A stretch of 64,000 nt of DNA, from positions 124,001 to 188,000 of the forward strand of contig NZ_VFMS01000001.1 of the NCBI RefSeq assembly GCF_006715165.1, in the 5' to 3' direction. This document shows positions 1-7,833 of the stretch, in pieces. A program made the translations under genes and the position numbers. The stretch comes from Arthrobacter sp. SLBN-122 (GTDB taxonomy: Bacteria > Actinomycetota > Actinomycetes > Actinomycetales > Micrococcaceae). How positions within the stretch are numbered: position 1 is the first letter of the stretch; the number at the start of each line of letters is the position of its first letter. The notes below the pieces were generated by a model, which worked only from the letters and a program-made list of their open reading frames with translations, ran no database searches and was not told the DNA's origin.

Positions 1-197
1 CCGGAAGAATCGGGCGAGGCCGATGCCGTTCCCGGCGTTGGACCGGGCGCTGCAGATCCGGAGGTTGCCGCAACGGATGATGTGGGCTGCGCCGTCCATC
101 CCGGGCCGGCCGGGGATCCAGAGCATCCCGCCAGCAGGAACACCGCCGCCGCCAGGGACGTCCGGGAAAGGGCGGTCACTGCTGCCTTGCCTGTCAT
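1..197 (-). CDS. N-terminus of a lipoprotein (runs off left edge)
   Basis: Only the first 65 codons are in the window. The start is ATG at 197 and no stop is met before base 1. Residues 1-25 form a bacterial lipoprotein signal: a basic start (MTGKAAV), a hydrophobic core and the lipobox LAGC with the lipid-modified Cys at residue 25. After the Cys comes a Ser/Thr/Pro/Ala/Gly-rich stretch, typical of the flexible linker that tethers a substrate-binding or enzyme domain to the outer face of the membrane. The functional domain lies outside the window, so no function is assigned. A TAGGCT hexamer seven bases upstream suggests a leaderless mRNA, which supports this start. Confidence 0.75.
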   Translation of the reverse strand, partial: MTGKAAVTALSRTSLAAAVFLLAGCSGSPAGPGWTAQPTSSVAATSGSAAPGPTPGTASASPDSS

Positions 198-204
198 GGA
201 AGCC

Positions 205-210
205 AGCCTA
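205..210 (-). promoter_or_regulatory. -10 hexamer of leaderless lipoprotein mRNA
   Basis: TAGGCT, then 7 nt, then ATG at 197. There is no SD-like purine run in between. Confidence 0.5.
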
Positions 211-379
211 GTAGTGCCGCGGCTGCTCCCCGGGCTGGCGCACTGGTGTTTCATGCACGCTGGAAGGGGTGCATCATGCGCCTGCCGGGACGGACCCCTC
301 CAAGCCCTCCAGCCGTCCCCGACGGTGGGCACCCATCCCGGCGTGTCGCCGTCGGGCGTCTACCACCCCGGCCTGGGAC

Positions 380-385
380 TAGGCT
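380..385 (+). promoter_or_regulatory. -10 hexamer of leaderless DUF1684 mRNA
   Basis: TAGGCT followed by GGACGTT and the ATG at 393. The spacing puts the transcription start on or next to the start codon. Confidence 0.5.
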
Positions 386-392
386 GGACGTT

Positions 393-1055
393 ATGGCGGA
401 AGAGCAGCACGGCGCAGCCGAAGACAACCCGGCGGATATCTCCGCCCTGGACATCGCCGACTGGCGGCTGAGGACCTTCGCGCTCTATGACAACGTCCGC
501 AAGTTCGCGGTGGAGAGCCCGTCAGAGGCGCACTCGTACTGGCGCCACCAGCGTGACCTGATGTTCGGCACCCACCCGGCTTCGGCGCTGACCGCCGCGG
601 ACAAGGCACGCTTCTCGGGGCTGAAGACTGCCGATTACGATCCCATCTACCGGTTCCACGTCCCCCTGACGAAAGAGGGCGCGGGCCGGGAGATGAGCGT
701 CGAAACCGCCACCGACGGGGTGGTCCACTTTGTCCGGCTGGGGACGTTCGACCTGCCGGAAATGGGACAGCTCGGGGTGTGGAAACTGCACGGGTACGGC
801 GGCGGTATCTTCGTTCCGTTCCGCGATGCCACGGCCGGACAGCCGGGCGGAACCTATGGGGCGGGCCGTTACCTGCTGGACACCATCAAGGGCGCCTTCC
901 ACGGCGTCAACGGCACGGGCCCCGGTGCCACGTTCGTCCTGGACTTCAATTTTGCCTACAACCCCTCCTGTGCCTACAACGAGGCCTGGGCCTGCCCGCT
1001 GCCCGGGCCCTCCAACCGGCTGGCAGTGGAAATCCCTGTAGGCGAGCTGTACTGA
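393..1055 (+). CDS. DUF1684 family protein
   Basis: 220 residues of a DUF1684-type protein. The family's C-terminal block is clear: NPSCAYNEAWACPLPGP, then NRLAVEIPVGELY. Earlier conserved pieces include the DLMFGTHPASAL region (around residues 60-70) and the glycine-rich WKLHGYGGGIFVPFRDA around residues 130-146. No signal peptide or membrane segment is visible, so it is probably cytosolic. The biochemical role of the family is not established. An upstream in-frame ATG at 246 would add 49 low-complexity residues. I chose the ATG at 393 because of the -10-like TAGGCT seven bases before it and because family similarity starts only after it. It is transcribed alone, divergently from the lipoprotein gene. 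Confidence 0.85.
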   Translation: MAEEQHGAAEDNPADISALDIADWRLRTFALYDNVRKFAVESPSEAHSYWRHQRDLMFGTHPASALTAADKARFSGLKTADYDPIYRFHVPLTKEGAGREMSVETATDGVVHFVRLGTFDLPEMGQLGVWKLHGYGGGIFVPFRDATAGQPGGTYGAGRYLLDTIKGAFHGVNGTGPGATFVLDFNFAYNPSCAYNEAWACPLPGPSNRLAVEIPVGELY

Positions 1056-1141
1056 CCCATGGCGGTTTGTACCGGGCGCCCTGCCCGCAACCCCTTACTC
1101 CTGCCTGCCCGCGGCACTGAACGTGCAGCCGGGGCCGCCGG

Positions 1142-1630
1142 ATGACGGAGCAACCGTCCGCAGCCGCTGTGCAGGAAACCACGCCCCGGCGCCTTCCTGC
1201 CACCAGGCACTACCGGGGGATCCTGCGCTTTCCCGTCATCCGGCAGCTGATCCGCTTCTCCGGTGTTGGCGTCATCTGCACCGCGGCATCGCTCGGCCTC
1301 TACGCGCTGCTGCGGCCGTGGCTCGGCGCCCAGCTGGCCAACGCGGTGGCGCTGGTCCTCACCTCACTGCTGAACACGGCGTTGAACCGGCGGCTGACCT
1401 TCAAGATCGCCGGGCAGCAGCGCCGTACCCGTGACCACTTCAACGGCCTGGTGGTGATCGCCGTGGCGCTGGTGATCACCGGCAGCAGCCTGGGCGTGCT
1501 GCACTGGTTCAATCCGGATGCCACCGTGGGGGACGAACTGCTGGCCACCACGTTGTCCGGCTTCCTGGCCACGGCGGTGCGCTTCAGCATGCTGCGGCAC
1601 TGGATATTCCGCCGCGCGCGCCACCGCTGA
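1142..1630 (+). CDS. GtrA family membrane protein
   Basis: 162 residues. The segment from about residue 32 reads as the GtrA fold: IRQLIRFSGVGVICTAASL, then a second membrane span with LANAVALVLTSLLNTALNRRLTF, the typical N-x-x-L-N-R-x-x-T-F signature. A third span lies at about 102-120 and a fourth near 135-152, ending in the basic tail FRRARHR. GtrA proteins are small four-span proteins thought to help move polyprenyl-linked sugars across the membrane for cell-surface glycans. The sugar handled here cannot be told. The gene is followed convergently by the nad operon, with only 17 bases between the two stop codons. Confidence 0.85.
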   Translation: MTEQPSAAAVQETTPRRLPATRHYRGILRFPVIRQLIRFSGVGVICTAASLGLYALLRPWLGAQLANAVALVLTSLLNTALNRRLTFKIAGQQRRTRDHFNGLVVIAVALVITGSSLGVLHWFNPDATVGDELLATTLSGFLATAVRFSMLRHWIFRRARHR

Positions 1631-1647
1631 CCCGGCCGCCCGGCCCG

Positions 1648-2814
1648 TCAGCGGGCCTGGCCTGCGCCGAGGTTCCTGACCCTGGCGACGGCGGACCTTA
1701 CCGCGTCCGCAGCCATGTCCAGGTCCTCCCGGGTCACTAACGCGTCGAAACTGAACCGGACGGCGGTCTGCGCCACTTCGGCGGTAATTCCCAGTGCGGT
1801 GAGCACGGGCGACGGCGCATCCGAGCCCGCAGCGCAGGCCGAACCGCTGGAGCACACCACGTCGTGCCGTTCCAGCTCCAGGAGCAGGGACTCACCGCTG
1901 GTTCCGGGGAAGCAGAAGGAGGCAACGGACGGCAGCCGTTCGGTGGGATGGCCTGTCAGCACGGCGTCCGGCACCGCGCCCATCACCGCACCGATGAACC
2001 CGTCCCGCAGGGCTGCCACCCTTGCCTGCCGCTCCGGCTGCCGGTCCCTGGCCAGCGTGAGGGCGGTGGCCAGGCCTACCGCCCCGGCCACGTTTTCCGT
2101 TCCCGAACGCCGGCCGCGTTCCTGGCCGCCGCCGTGGATGACCGGTTCCAGCCGGGTGCGGCTCCGGACGAAAAGCATGCCGCAGCCTTTGGGCGCCCCC
2201 AGCTTGTGCCCGGAGATGCTCATGGCATCAACGCCCAGGGCCTTGGTATCCAGCGGCAGCCAGCCGGCGGCCTGGACGGCGTCCGTGTGGAACGGGATTC
2301 CGTGGCGGTGGGCCAGGTCGGCGAGCGCGGCGATGGGCTGGATGGTGCCTACCTCGTTGTTGGCGTACATGATGCTGACCAGCGCGGTCTCCCGGCGCAG
2401 GATGCCGGCCAGGGCATCGGGCGTCACCCGGCCGGTGGCGTCCACCGGCACCACATCCACCAGAAAGCCGTGGAAGCGCTCGAGGTAGCGCGCGGATTCC
2501 TCCACGGCAGGGTGTTCGACGGCGCTGATCACCACCCGGTTCAACTCCGGGTTGGCGGCCTGCCGGGCCAGGGCAATGCCTTTGACGGCCAGGTTGTCCG
2601 CTTCCGTTCCCCCGGAGGTGAACACCACCTCGCCCTGCCGGCAGCCCAGGACACCGGCAACGGCTGCCCGCGCCCCCGCGAGCGCTGCGGCTGCCGCCTC
2701 ACCGAGGGTGTGGTGGCTGGACGGGTTCCCGAATGCGCCCGTGAGGTAGGGCCACATGGCGTCCAGCACTTCACGGCGGACGGGGGTGGTGGCGGCTGCG
2801 TCAAGGAAGATCAC
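1648..2814 (-). CDS. Cysteine desulfurase (NifS/IscS type)
   Basis: 388-residue class V aminotransferase-fold enzyme with a GTG start at 2814. It removes sulfur from L-cysteine for Fe-S cluster assembly. Visible signatures are the N-terminal LDAAATTPVRREVLDAM, the PLP-lysine motif SISGHKLGAPKG near residue 205, and the active-site cysteine in SSGSACAAGSDAPS near residue 325. It is the last gene of the nad operon, seven bases after nadC. Since NadA needs a [4Fe-4S] cluster, its likely job is to supply sulfur for NadA, as with nifS-like genes beside nad genes in other Gram-positives (inference from context). General housekeeping Fe-S duty is the alternative. Confidence 0.9.
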   Translation of the reverse strand: MIFLDAAATTPVRREVLDAMWPYLTGAFGNPSSHHTLGEAAAAALAGARAAVAGVLGCRQGEVVFTSGGTEADNLAVKGIALARQAANPELNRVVISAVEHPAVEESARYLERFHGFLVDVVPVDATGRVTPDALAGILRRETALVSIMYANNEVGTIQPIAALADLAHRHGIPFHTDAVQAAGWLPLDTKALGVDAMSISGHKLGAPKGCGMLFVRSRTRLEPVIHGGGQERGRRSGTENVAGAVGLATALTLARDRQPERQARVAALRDGFIGAVMGAVPDAVLTGHPTERLPSVASFCFPGTSGESLLLELERHDVVCSSGSACAAGSDAPSPVLTALGITAEVAQTAVRFSFDALVTREDLDMAADAVRSAVARVRNLGAGQAR

Positions 2815-2821
2815 GGCGGGC

Positions 2822-3739
2822 TCACCCGGCAGTCAGTTCGACGTCGAGGCCCAGGTCCAGCGCGGCCACGGTGTGGGTCAGTGCTCCTACGGAGATGACG
2901 TCAACGCCCGTGCCGGCTATGGCCGCGACAGTGCGGGGGTTGACGTTGCCGCTGGCTTCCACACGGGCGCGTCCGGCCACGAGGGCCACGCCGGCCTTCA
3001 GCTCCGCCACGGTGAAGTTGTCCAGCATGATGGTGTCCACGCCGGCGGCAAGGACGGGTTCGATCTGGTCCATGCTGTCCACCTCGACCTCAAAATGGGT
3101 GGTGTGCCCCAGCTGGGCTTTGACGGCCAGCAGGAGGCCGGTGAGCTTTGCGGGGTCTCCCCCGGTCATCACGGCCAGGTGGTTGTCCTTGGCCAGCACG
3201 GCGTCGGAGAGGCTGTACCGGTGGTTGGAGCCGCCGCCGCACCGTACCGCGAAACGTTCCAGGATGCGCAGGCCCGGCGTGGTCTTGCGGGTGTCGGTGA
3301 TGCGGGCCCGGGTCCCCTCCGCCAGCCGGACGAATTCGGCAGTCTTCGTCGCAATGGCGGACATCCGCTGGACCAGGTTGAGGGCCACGCGTTCGGCCAT
3401 CAGCACCGAGCGGGCGCTGCCGCTGACCCTCGCAAGGTGCGTCCCGGCGTCGAACATTTCCCCGTCAGCCACGAGCAGCTCCACCTGGGTGGCGGGGTCC
3501 ACCAGCTGCATCGCGTCGCGGAACACGGTCGCGCCGCTGAGCACGCCCGGGACGCGGGCATTGAGGACTGCTGTGGCGCGCGATTGGGCGGGGATGAGCA
3601 GTTGGGAGGTGATGTCGCCGGAGGGGGCATCCTCGGCGAAGGCCCGTTCCAGGATCTCCCTGACCGGTGCTGCCGGAAGGGTGAGGTCAAGTGCGGGGCG
3701 CAGGGTGGCTGCCTGGTCGATCACGGCGGGTTCAGTCAT
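2822..3739 (-). CDS. nadC: Nicotinate-nucleotide pyrophosphorylase (carboxylating)
   Basis: 305 residues, the usual NadC length. It converts quinolinate and PRPP to nicotinate mononucleotide, CO2 and PPi, the third step of de novo NAD synthesis. Signatures: EDAPSGDITSQLLIP near the N-terminus, RVALNLVQRMSAIAT, the substrate-binding block DTRKTTPGLRILERFAVRCGGGSNHR, and the C-terminal VEASGNVNPRTVAAIAGTGVDVISVGALTHT. The ATG at 3739 lies inside the end of nadB (8-nt overlap, ATGACTGA), so the two are probably translationally coupled. A longer reading upstream is possible but has no family similarity. Confidence 0.95.
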   Translation of the reverse strand: MTEPAVIDQAATLRPALDLTLPAAPVREILERAFAEDAPSGDITSQLLIPAQSRATAVLNARVPGVLSGATVFRDAMQLVDPATQVELLVADGEMFDAGTHLARVSGSARSVLMAERVALNLVQRMSAIATKTAEFVRLAEGTRARITDTRKTTPGLRILERFAVRCGGGSNHRYSLSDAVLAKDNHLAVMTGGDPAKLTGLLLAVKAQLGHTTHFEVEVDSMDQIEPVLAAGVDTIMLDNFTVAELKAGVALVAGRARVEASGNVNPRTVAAIAGTGVDVISVGALTHTVAALDLGLDVELTAG

Positions 3740-5516
3740 GGAGCAGGCTCGCTTTCGGGCGTGGAGGGTAAGGGGCTTCGGCGTGGACGGGCCCGTCGCT
3801 GCGGTAGTGCGCCCCAAGGGATTCAGGCCGGCAAAGGGCTCCGGCGACCAGCAGCTGCGCAGCCAACAGGAGGTTCCGGTCCTCATGCACCAGGGGGTCG
3901 GAGGAACGGTCGGCATCAGGACGGACGACGGCGGCCCACCGGTCAAGCGTGGCAGCGGCCTCAAGCAACAGCTCCCCGGAGCGCAGCACCCCGGCGTGCG
4001 AGGTCATGAGCCGACGAAGAGCGTCCCGGGAGAACGGAGCTTCCAGACCTCCATTCCCACCGGAGTAAGACGGCCAATTCCCGCCCGAGACAACAGACCC
4101 GGCCGCTGTTTGCCTCTCCCAGCTGGCACCCAAGCCGCAGTGACCATCGGCGCCTGAGGGTGCTCCGGAAGCGAGCGTCAAGGGGAGGCCGCCCGCGGCC
4201 GAGACAGCGAGCGGAGGAGCGCCGTCAGGCGCCACCCAAGCGAAGGAGCCGGCAGGGCCAGAGAGAAAAGCTTCAACAGCGCGGCGGCCGAAGACGAGTC
4301 CCTCGAGGAGGGAGTTGCTGGCCAGCCGGTTAGCCCCGTGGACCCCGGTGCACGCAACTTCACCGGCGGCGTAGAGGCCGGGGACGGTGGTGCGTCCGTG
4401 GGTGTCGGTCCGTACCCCGCCCATCCAGTAGTGGGCGGCGGGTGCGACGGGGACCAGTTCGCGGGTCCAGTCGATGCCGGCGTCGAGGGTCTTGCGGGTG
4501 AGGGTGGGGAACCGTTGCTGGAGGAAGCCGGAGCCCCTGGCCTGCTCGATGGCGCGCGCGTCGAGGTAGACGTGGCCGTTGGGGTCTCCGAGTTTGGCGA
4601 GGTGGAGGGCGATGCTGCGGGAGACGACGTCCCGGGGTGCCAGTTCGGCGTCGGGGTGGTAGGCCTTCATGAAACGGCGGCCGTTGGAGTCGAGCAGGAC
4701 GGCGCCTTCGCCGCGGACGGCTTCGGAGATCAGCAGCGGGCCGTCCAGCCGGGCCGGGTGGACGGTGGCGGAGCTGACCAGGCAGGTGGGGTGGAACTGG
4801 AAGAATTCGAGGTCTGCGGTGGCTGCGCCGGCGCGGACGGCGAGCGCCAGCCCGTCGGCGGTGGCCACTGCAGGGTTGGTGGTCTGGGCGAACAGCTGGC
4901 CTGTTCCCCCGGTGGCGAGCAGGACGGCGTCAGCGTCCAGGCTGGCGTGGCGGCCGCCATGGAGGTATTGGACCCCAACCACGCGCCCTTCAGCGGTGGT
5001 GAGGGCTGTGGCGTGGGCATGCGTGAGGAGCGTGAGCTTTCCTTCGTCCCGCCGGGACAGGACAGCCTGGATCAGCGCGCCGGCGACGCGCGCGCCCGTG
5101 GCGTCCCCTCCCGCGTGCAGGATGCGGGCGGCACTGTGCGCTGCTTCGAGCCCAAGGGCAGGGCCGCCGTCGTGCCTCCCGTCCCCCTGGGCTTCCCTGG
5201 GGCCTGCGTCAAAGGCCACCCCGTAGCGCTGGAGGCCCGCGATGTCCTGCCGCGCCTGAGTGCACATGAGCCGGACGGCAGCCTCGTTGCAGTGCCCCGC
5301 CCCGGCCCGGAGGGTGTCGGCGATGTGGGCGGCAACGGTGTCCCCCGGGGCGGGCTGGGCGAGTACGGCAGAAATGCCGCCCTGCGCGTACCAAGTGTTG
5401 CTGTGCTCCAGGACGCCCTTGGTCAGCAGCACCACGTCGGCGCCGGCCTCCGCGCCAAGCAGTGCCGCGTAGAGCCCCGCGATGCCGCTTCCCACCACGG
5501 CGAGCCGCCGGCTCAT
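3732..5516 (-). CDS. nadB: L-aspartate oxidase
   Basis: 594 residues. A flavoprotein that oxidises L-aspartate to iminoaspartate, which NadA condenses with dihydroxyacetone phosphate. The dinucleotide-binding motif VVGSGIAGLYAALL is at residues 7-20. NTWYAQGG and the FAD/active-site block around GGVRTDTHGRTTVPGLYAAGEV and HGANRLASNSLLEG are intact. The C-terminal helical domain starts near FSRDALRRLM. Between the two lies an unusually long Ala/Gly/Ser/Pro linker (about residues 420-485). Part of it (residues 428-456) is encoded by a palindromic REP-like element, described separately. The start ATG overlaps the nadA stop by one base (TGATG). The product is longer than the common 530-560 residues because of the linker. 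Confidence 0.95.
   Translation of the reverse strand: MSRRLAVVGSGIAGLYAALLGAEAGADVVLLTKGVLEHSNTWYAQGGISAVLAQPAPGDTVAAHIADTLRAGAGHCNEAAVRLMCTQARQDIAGLQRYGVAFDAGPREAQGDGRHDGGPALGLEAAHSAARILHAGGDATGARVAGALIQAVLSRRDEGKLTLLTHAHATALTTAEGRVVGVQYLHGGRHASLDADAVLLATGGTGQLFAQTTNPAVATADGLALAVRAGAATADLEFFQFHPTCLVSSATVHPARLDGPLLISEAVRGEGAVLLDSNGRRFMKAYHPDAELAPRDVVSRSIALHLAKLGDPNGHVYLDARAIEQARGSGFLQQRFPTLTRKTLDAGIDWTRELVPVAPAAHYWMGGVRTDTHGRTTVPGLYAAGEVACTGVHGANRLASNSLLEGLVFGRRAVEAFLSGPAGSFAWVAPDGAPPLAVSAAGGLPLTLASGAPSGADGHCGLGASWERQTAAGSVVSGGNWPSYSGGNGGLEAPFSRDALRRLMTSHAGVLRSGELLLEAAATLDRWAAVVRPDADRSSDPLVHEDRNLLLAAQLLVAGALCRPESLGAHYRSDGPVHAEAPYPPRPKASLLHD
4150..4232. repeat. REP-like palindromic element inserted in nadB
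   Basis: 83-bp imperfect palindrome. The outer arms GCGCCTGA (4150-4157) and TCAGGCGC (4225-4232) are perfect complements. The pairing continues inward (GGTGCTCC with GGAGCGCC, one G-U) for about 16 bp. The centre holds a second hairpin, GGCCGC-CC-GCGGCC (4187-4200). The flank AAGCGAAGGAGCCGGC (4239-4254) resembles part of the 59-bp tandem repeat at 28312-28429. It keeps the nadB frame open, adding a stretch with APDGAPPLAVSAAGG. Confidence 0.6.
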
Positions 5517-6820
5517 CAGGGCCTCGCAGCGAGCATGCGCTCGAGCGCCGTCCTGGCGTTGGCCTGCACGTCGTCGTCCACCGTGATGCGGTTGACGGTG
5601 CGGCCGGCCACCAGTTCCTCCAGGACCCAGGCCAGGTAGCCGGGGTGGATGCGGTACATCGTGGAGCACGGGCAGATCACCGGGTCCAGGCAGAAGATGG
5701 TGTGCTGCGGGTATTCGGCGGCAAGCCGGTTCACCATGTTGATTTCCGTGCCGATGGCGAACGTGGTGGGCTCCGTGGCTGCTGCGATGGCCTTCTTGAT
5801 GAAGTCGGTGGAGCCGGCGGAATCAGCGGCGTCCACCACTTCCATGGGGCACTCCGGGTGCACGGTGACCTGCACGCCGGGGAAGTCGGCGCGGGCTTTC
5901 TCGACCTGGGCCACGTTGAAGCGCTTGTGCACCGAGCAGAATCCGTGCCAGAGGATGACGCGGGAGTCCAGCAGGGCCTGTTCGTCGTTGCCGCCGAGGT
6001 CCTTGCGCGGGTTCCACATTGGCATCTGCTCGAGGGGCACGCCCATGGCCTTGGCGGTGTTGCGGCCCAGGTGCTGATCGGGGAAGAACAGCACCCGCTG
6101 GCCGCGCTGGAAGGCCCACTCCAGGACGGTCCGGGCGTTGGAGGAGGTGCAGACGATGCCGCCGCGCTCGCCGCAGAAAGCCTTCAGGGCTGCGGAGGAG
6201 TTCATGTAGGTGACGGGGATGACCGGTACCCGGCCCTCGGCGTCGGGCTCGGTGCCGAAGATCTCCGCCAGCTGCTCCCAGCAGTCCTCCACGGAGTCCG
6301 TGTCCGCCATGTCTGCCATGGAGCAGCCGGCGGCGAGGTTGGGCAGGATGACCGCCTGCTCCGGGGTGGAAAGGATGTCCGCGGTCTCGGCCATGAAGTG
6401 GACGCCGCAGAAGATGATGGCCTCGGCCTCCGGCTTGGTGAGTGCCGCGTTGGCGAGCTGGAAGGAGTCACCCACGAAGTCCGCGTACTGGATCACTTCG
6501 TCGCGCTGGTAGAAGTGGCCCAGGATGACGGCCCGTTCGCCCAGCGCGGCCTTGGCGGCCTTGATCCGTTCCCCGAGCTCGGCGTCGCCGGCAAGCTTGT
6601 ACTCTTCGGGGAGCTGGCCCTGGCGCGGGGTGGTGGCGGGGGCGGGGTCGGCACTGGACGCGCCCGGACCGTAAGCGGGGACACCGGCGAGCGCCTCGGC
6701 CAGGTCGTAGTCCCAGGGGCCCCTGGCCAGAGCCGGGCTGCAGGTGCTGCGTTCAGCTGCTGCGCCTTTTTCGGCCTGTTCGCGCGTGATCAGCTGGATT
6801 GCCGTGTTGACGCTGCTCAT
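5516..6820 (-). CDS. nadA: Quinolinate synthase
   Basis: 434 residues, the long form found in Actinobacteria. It condenses iminoaspartate and dihydroxyacetone phosphate to quinolinate, using a [4Fe-4S] cluster. Candidate cluster cysteines are in CGVHFMAETADIL, TVHPECPMEV and the C-terminal CLDPVICPCSTMYRIHPG. Other signatures: ILGHFYQRDEVIQYADFVGDS, GCSMADMADT, WHGFCSVHKRF and GTEINMVNRLA. The N-terminal 60-70 residues are a less conserved extension. The ATG overlaps the nrtR stop by four bases (ATGA). A proline-rich patch near residue 55 (SADPAPATTPRQG) sits at the extension-domain junction. Confidence 0.95.
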   Translation of the reverse strand: MSSVNTAIQLITREQAEKGAAAERSTCSPALARGPWDYDLAEALAGVPAYGPGASSADPAPATTPRQGQLPEEYKLAGDAELGERIKAAKAALGERAVILGHFYQRDEVIQYADFVGDSFQLANAALTKPEAEAIIFCGVHFMAETADILSTPEQAVILPNLAAGCSMADMADTDSVEDCWEQLAEIFGTEPDAEGRVPVIPVTYMNSSAALKAFCGERGGIVCTSSNARTVLEWAFQRGQRVLFFPDQHLGRNTAKAMGVPLEQMPMWNPRKDLGGNDEQALLDSRVILWHGFCSVHKRFNVAQVEKARADFPGVQVTVHPECPMEVVDAADSAGSTDFIKKAIAAATEPTTFAIGTEINMVNRLAAEYPQHTIFCLDPVICPCSTMYRIHPGYLAWVLEELVAGRTVNRITVDDDVQANARTALERMLAARP

Positions 6821-7527
6821 GGTGTGCTCCTGTTGTCTGGGTCAAGGCCTGGCCGGCCGGTGTAGCGGTAGAGGCGGGGTGGACGGTGTTTGCCGCCCTG
6901 GAGGTATTCCCCGGTTTCTTCGATTTCCGGGGTCGATTTAAGTTGCCGGCGGAAATTGGCCGGATCGAGTTGGCGGTCAAGGACGGCTTCATAGACTTCA
7001 CGGACCTGGGCCAGGGTGAAGTACTCGCCCAGCAGGTGGTACGCCACCGAGCCGTAGGCCAGCTTGTTGCGCAGGCGCCAGAGCGCATAGTCCACGATGG
7101 CGTTGTGGTCGAAGGCCAGTTCGCCGAGCCGGTCCGCGCGGAACCACCTGACGTTCTCGGACTCGTCCGCCAGGGCGGCTTCCGTCGGCTGGACCAGGGC
7201 CCAGTACACGATGGAGACCACCCGCTGGGTGGGTGAGCGGTGCAGGCCGCCGAAGGCGTACAACTGCTCGAGGTAGCGGGGTGCGAGACCCGTGGTCTCC
7301 CGCAGGTTCCGCGCCGCGGCGTCCTGGAGGGATTCCTCATGGCTGAGGGGCCCGCCCGGCAACGCCCACAGTCCCTTGAAGGGTTCGCGGATGCGGCGCA
7401 CCAAGGGCAGCCAGAGCGTGGGACGGCCGGAGGTTTCACTTGGCCGCAGGGCGAAGATCACCGTGGAGATGGCGAGCGACGGCGGCGCGGCCTGCCGCTC
7501 GGAAACATTTGCCGAGCTGTAGTACAC
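6817..7527 (-). CDS. nrtR: NrtR-type Nudix-related transcriptional regulator of NAD synthesis
   Basis: 236 residues: an N-terminal Nudix fold (about 10-150) and a C-terminal winged-helix-like part (about 150-215, LGEYFTLAQVREVYEAVLDRQLDPANFRRQL). This two-part layout immediately upstream of nadABC is typical of NrtR, a repressor of NAD genes. The Nudix box is degenerate: where catalytic enzymes have REUxEExGU, this one reads RNLRETTGL, losing the first Glu and one of the paired Glu. It is therefore probably a sensor, not a hydrolase. I chose the GTG at 7527 because the GGAAGG before it is 8 nt away. The GTG at 7533 would leave only 2 nt. ADP-ribose or a related nucleotide is the known effector class in the family; the effector here is not shown. 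Confidence 0.85.
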   Translation of the reverse strand: MYYSSANVSERQAAPPSLAISTVIFALRPSETSGRPTLWLPLVRRIREPFKGLWALPGGPLSHEESLQDAAARNLRETTGLAPRYLEQLYAFGGLHRSPTQRVVSIVYWALVQPTEAALADESENVRWFRADRLGELAFDHNAIVDYALWRLRNKLAYGSVAYHLLGEYFTLAQVREVYEAVLDRQLDPANFRRQLKSTPEIEETGEYLQGGKHRPPRLYRYTGRPGLDPDNRSTP

Positions 7528-7577
7528 GTCCACCGCCTTCCGTCGTGCTCATCGTGCCCGCCCCGGCGGTTCTTCAG

Positions 7578-7602
7578 AGTTATGGTCAACTTGACCAAAA
7601 CT
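7578..7602. promoter_or_regulatory. Palindromic operator, probable NrtR site
   Basis: Core TGGTCAA-c-TTGACCA (7583-7597) is a perfect 7-bp inverted repeat. The pairing resumes outside one mismatch pair, AGTT at 7578-7581 against AACT at 7599-7602, giving 25 bp with 11 matched pairs. It overlaps the expected transcription start of the nrtR-nadABC operon, as a repressor site would. Confidence 0.65.
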
Positions 7603-7603
7603 A

Positions 7604-7609
7604 ATTCTA
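7604..7609 (-). promoter_or_regulatory. -10 hexamer of nrtR-nad operon
   Basis: TAGAAT on the minus strand. The start of transcription would fall near 7597, inside the palindrome. No good -35 is seen 17 bases upstream. Confidence 0.4.
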
Positions 7610-7833
7610 CGGCGCTCGTCGACGGAATGGGAAATGTTTCTGCGACCTTCTGGTTAGCTGCGGCACGGCACGGCCAATGACACCGCTCCCGCTGCCGTGC
7701 CAGGTCCCACCGCAGGGGCCCCCTTCCGTTTTTGGCCCGCTCGCGGAAGCGGTAAATTCAAGAGGTCCCAAAAGGATCCCCCGGACCATTCGGACCGGAC
7801 CGTCGAACCAGCCCCCAGAAGGTGCACTGCCAA

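Larger units (their letters stand above)
7528..7833. other. Intergenic region nrtR / amino-acid permease
   Basis: About 306 bases without a gene. It holds the nrtR promoter and palindromic operator (7578-7609). The stretch 7620-7816 shows no other clear motif. The permease promoter was not located. Confidence 0.6.

Noticed and set aside
1864..2898. Long plus-strand open frame across the cysteine desulfurase gene
   Set aside because: Antisense to a gene with all family motifs; high GC keeps the opposite frames open. Its translation is Gly/Arg/His-rich and resembles nothing.
2756..6865. Three long plus-strand frames (2756-4009, 4338-5639, 5462-6865) across nadC, nadB and nadA
   Set aside because: Shadow frames of the nad genes with skewed composition and no recognisable motif.
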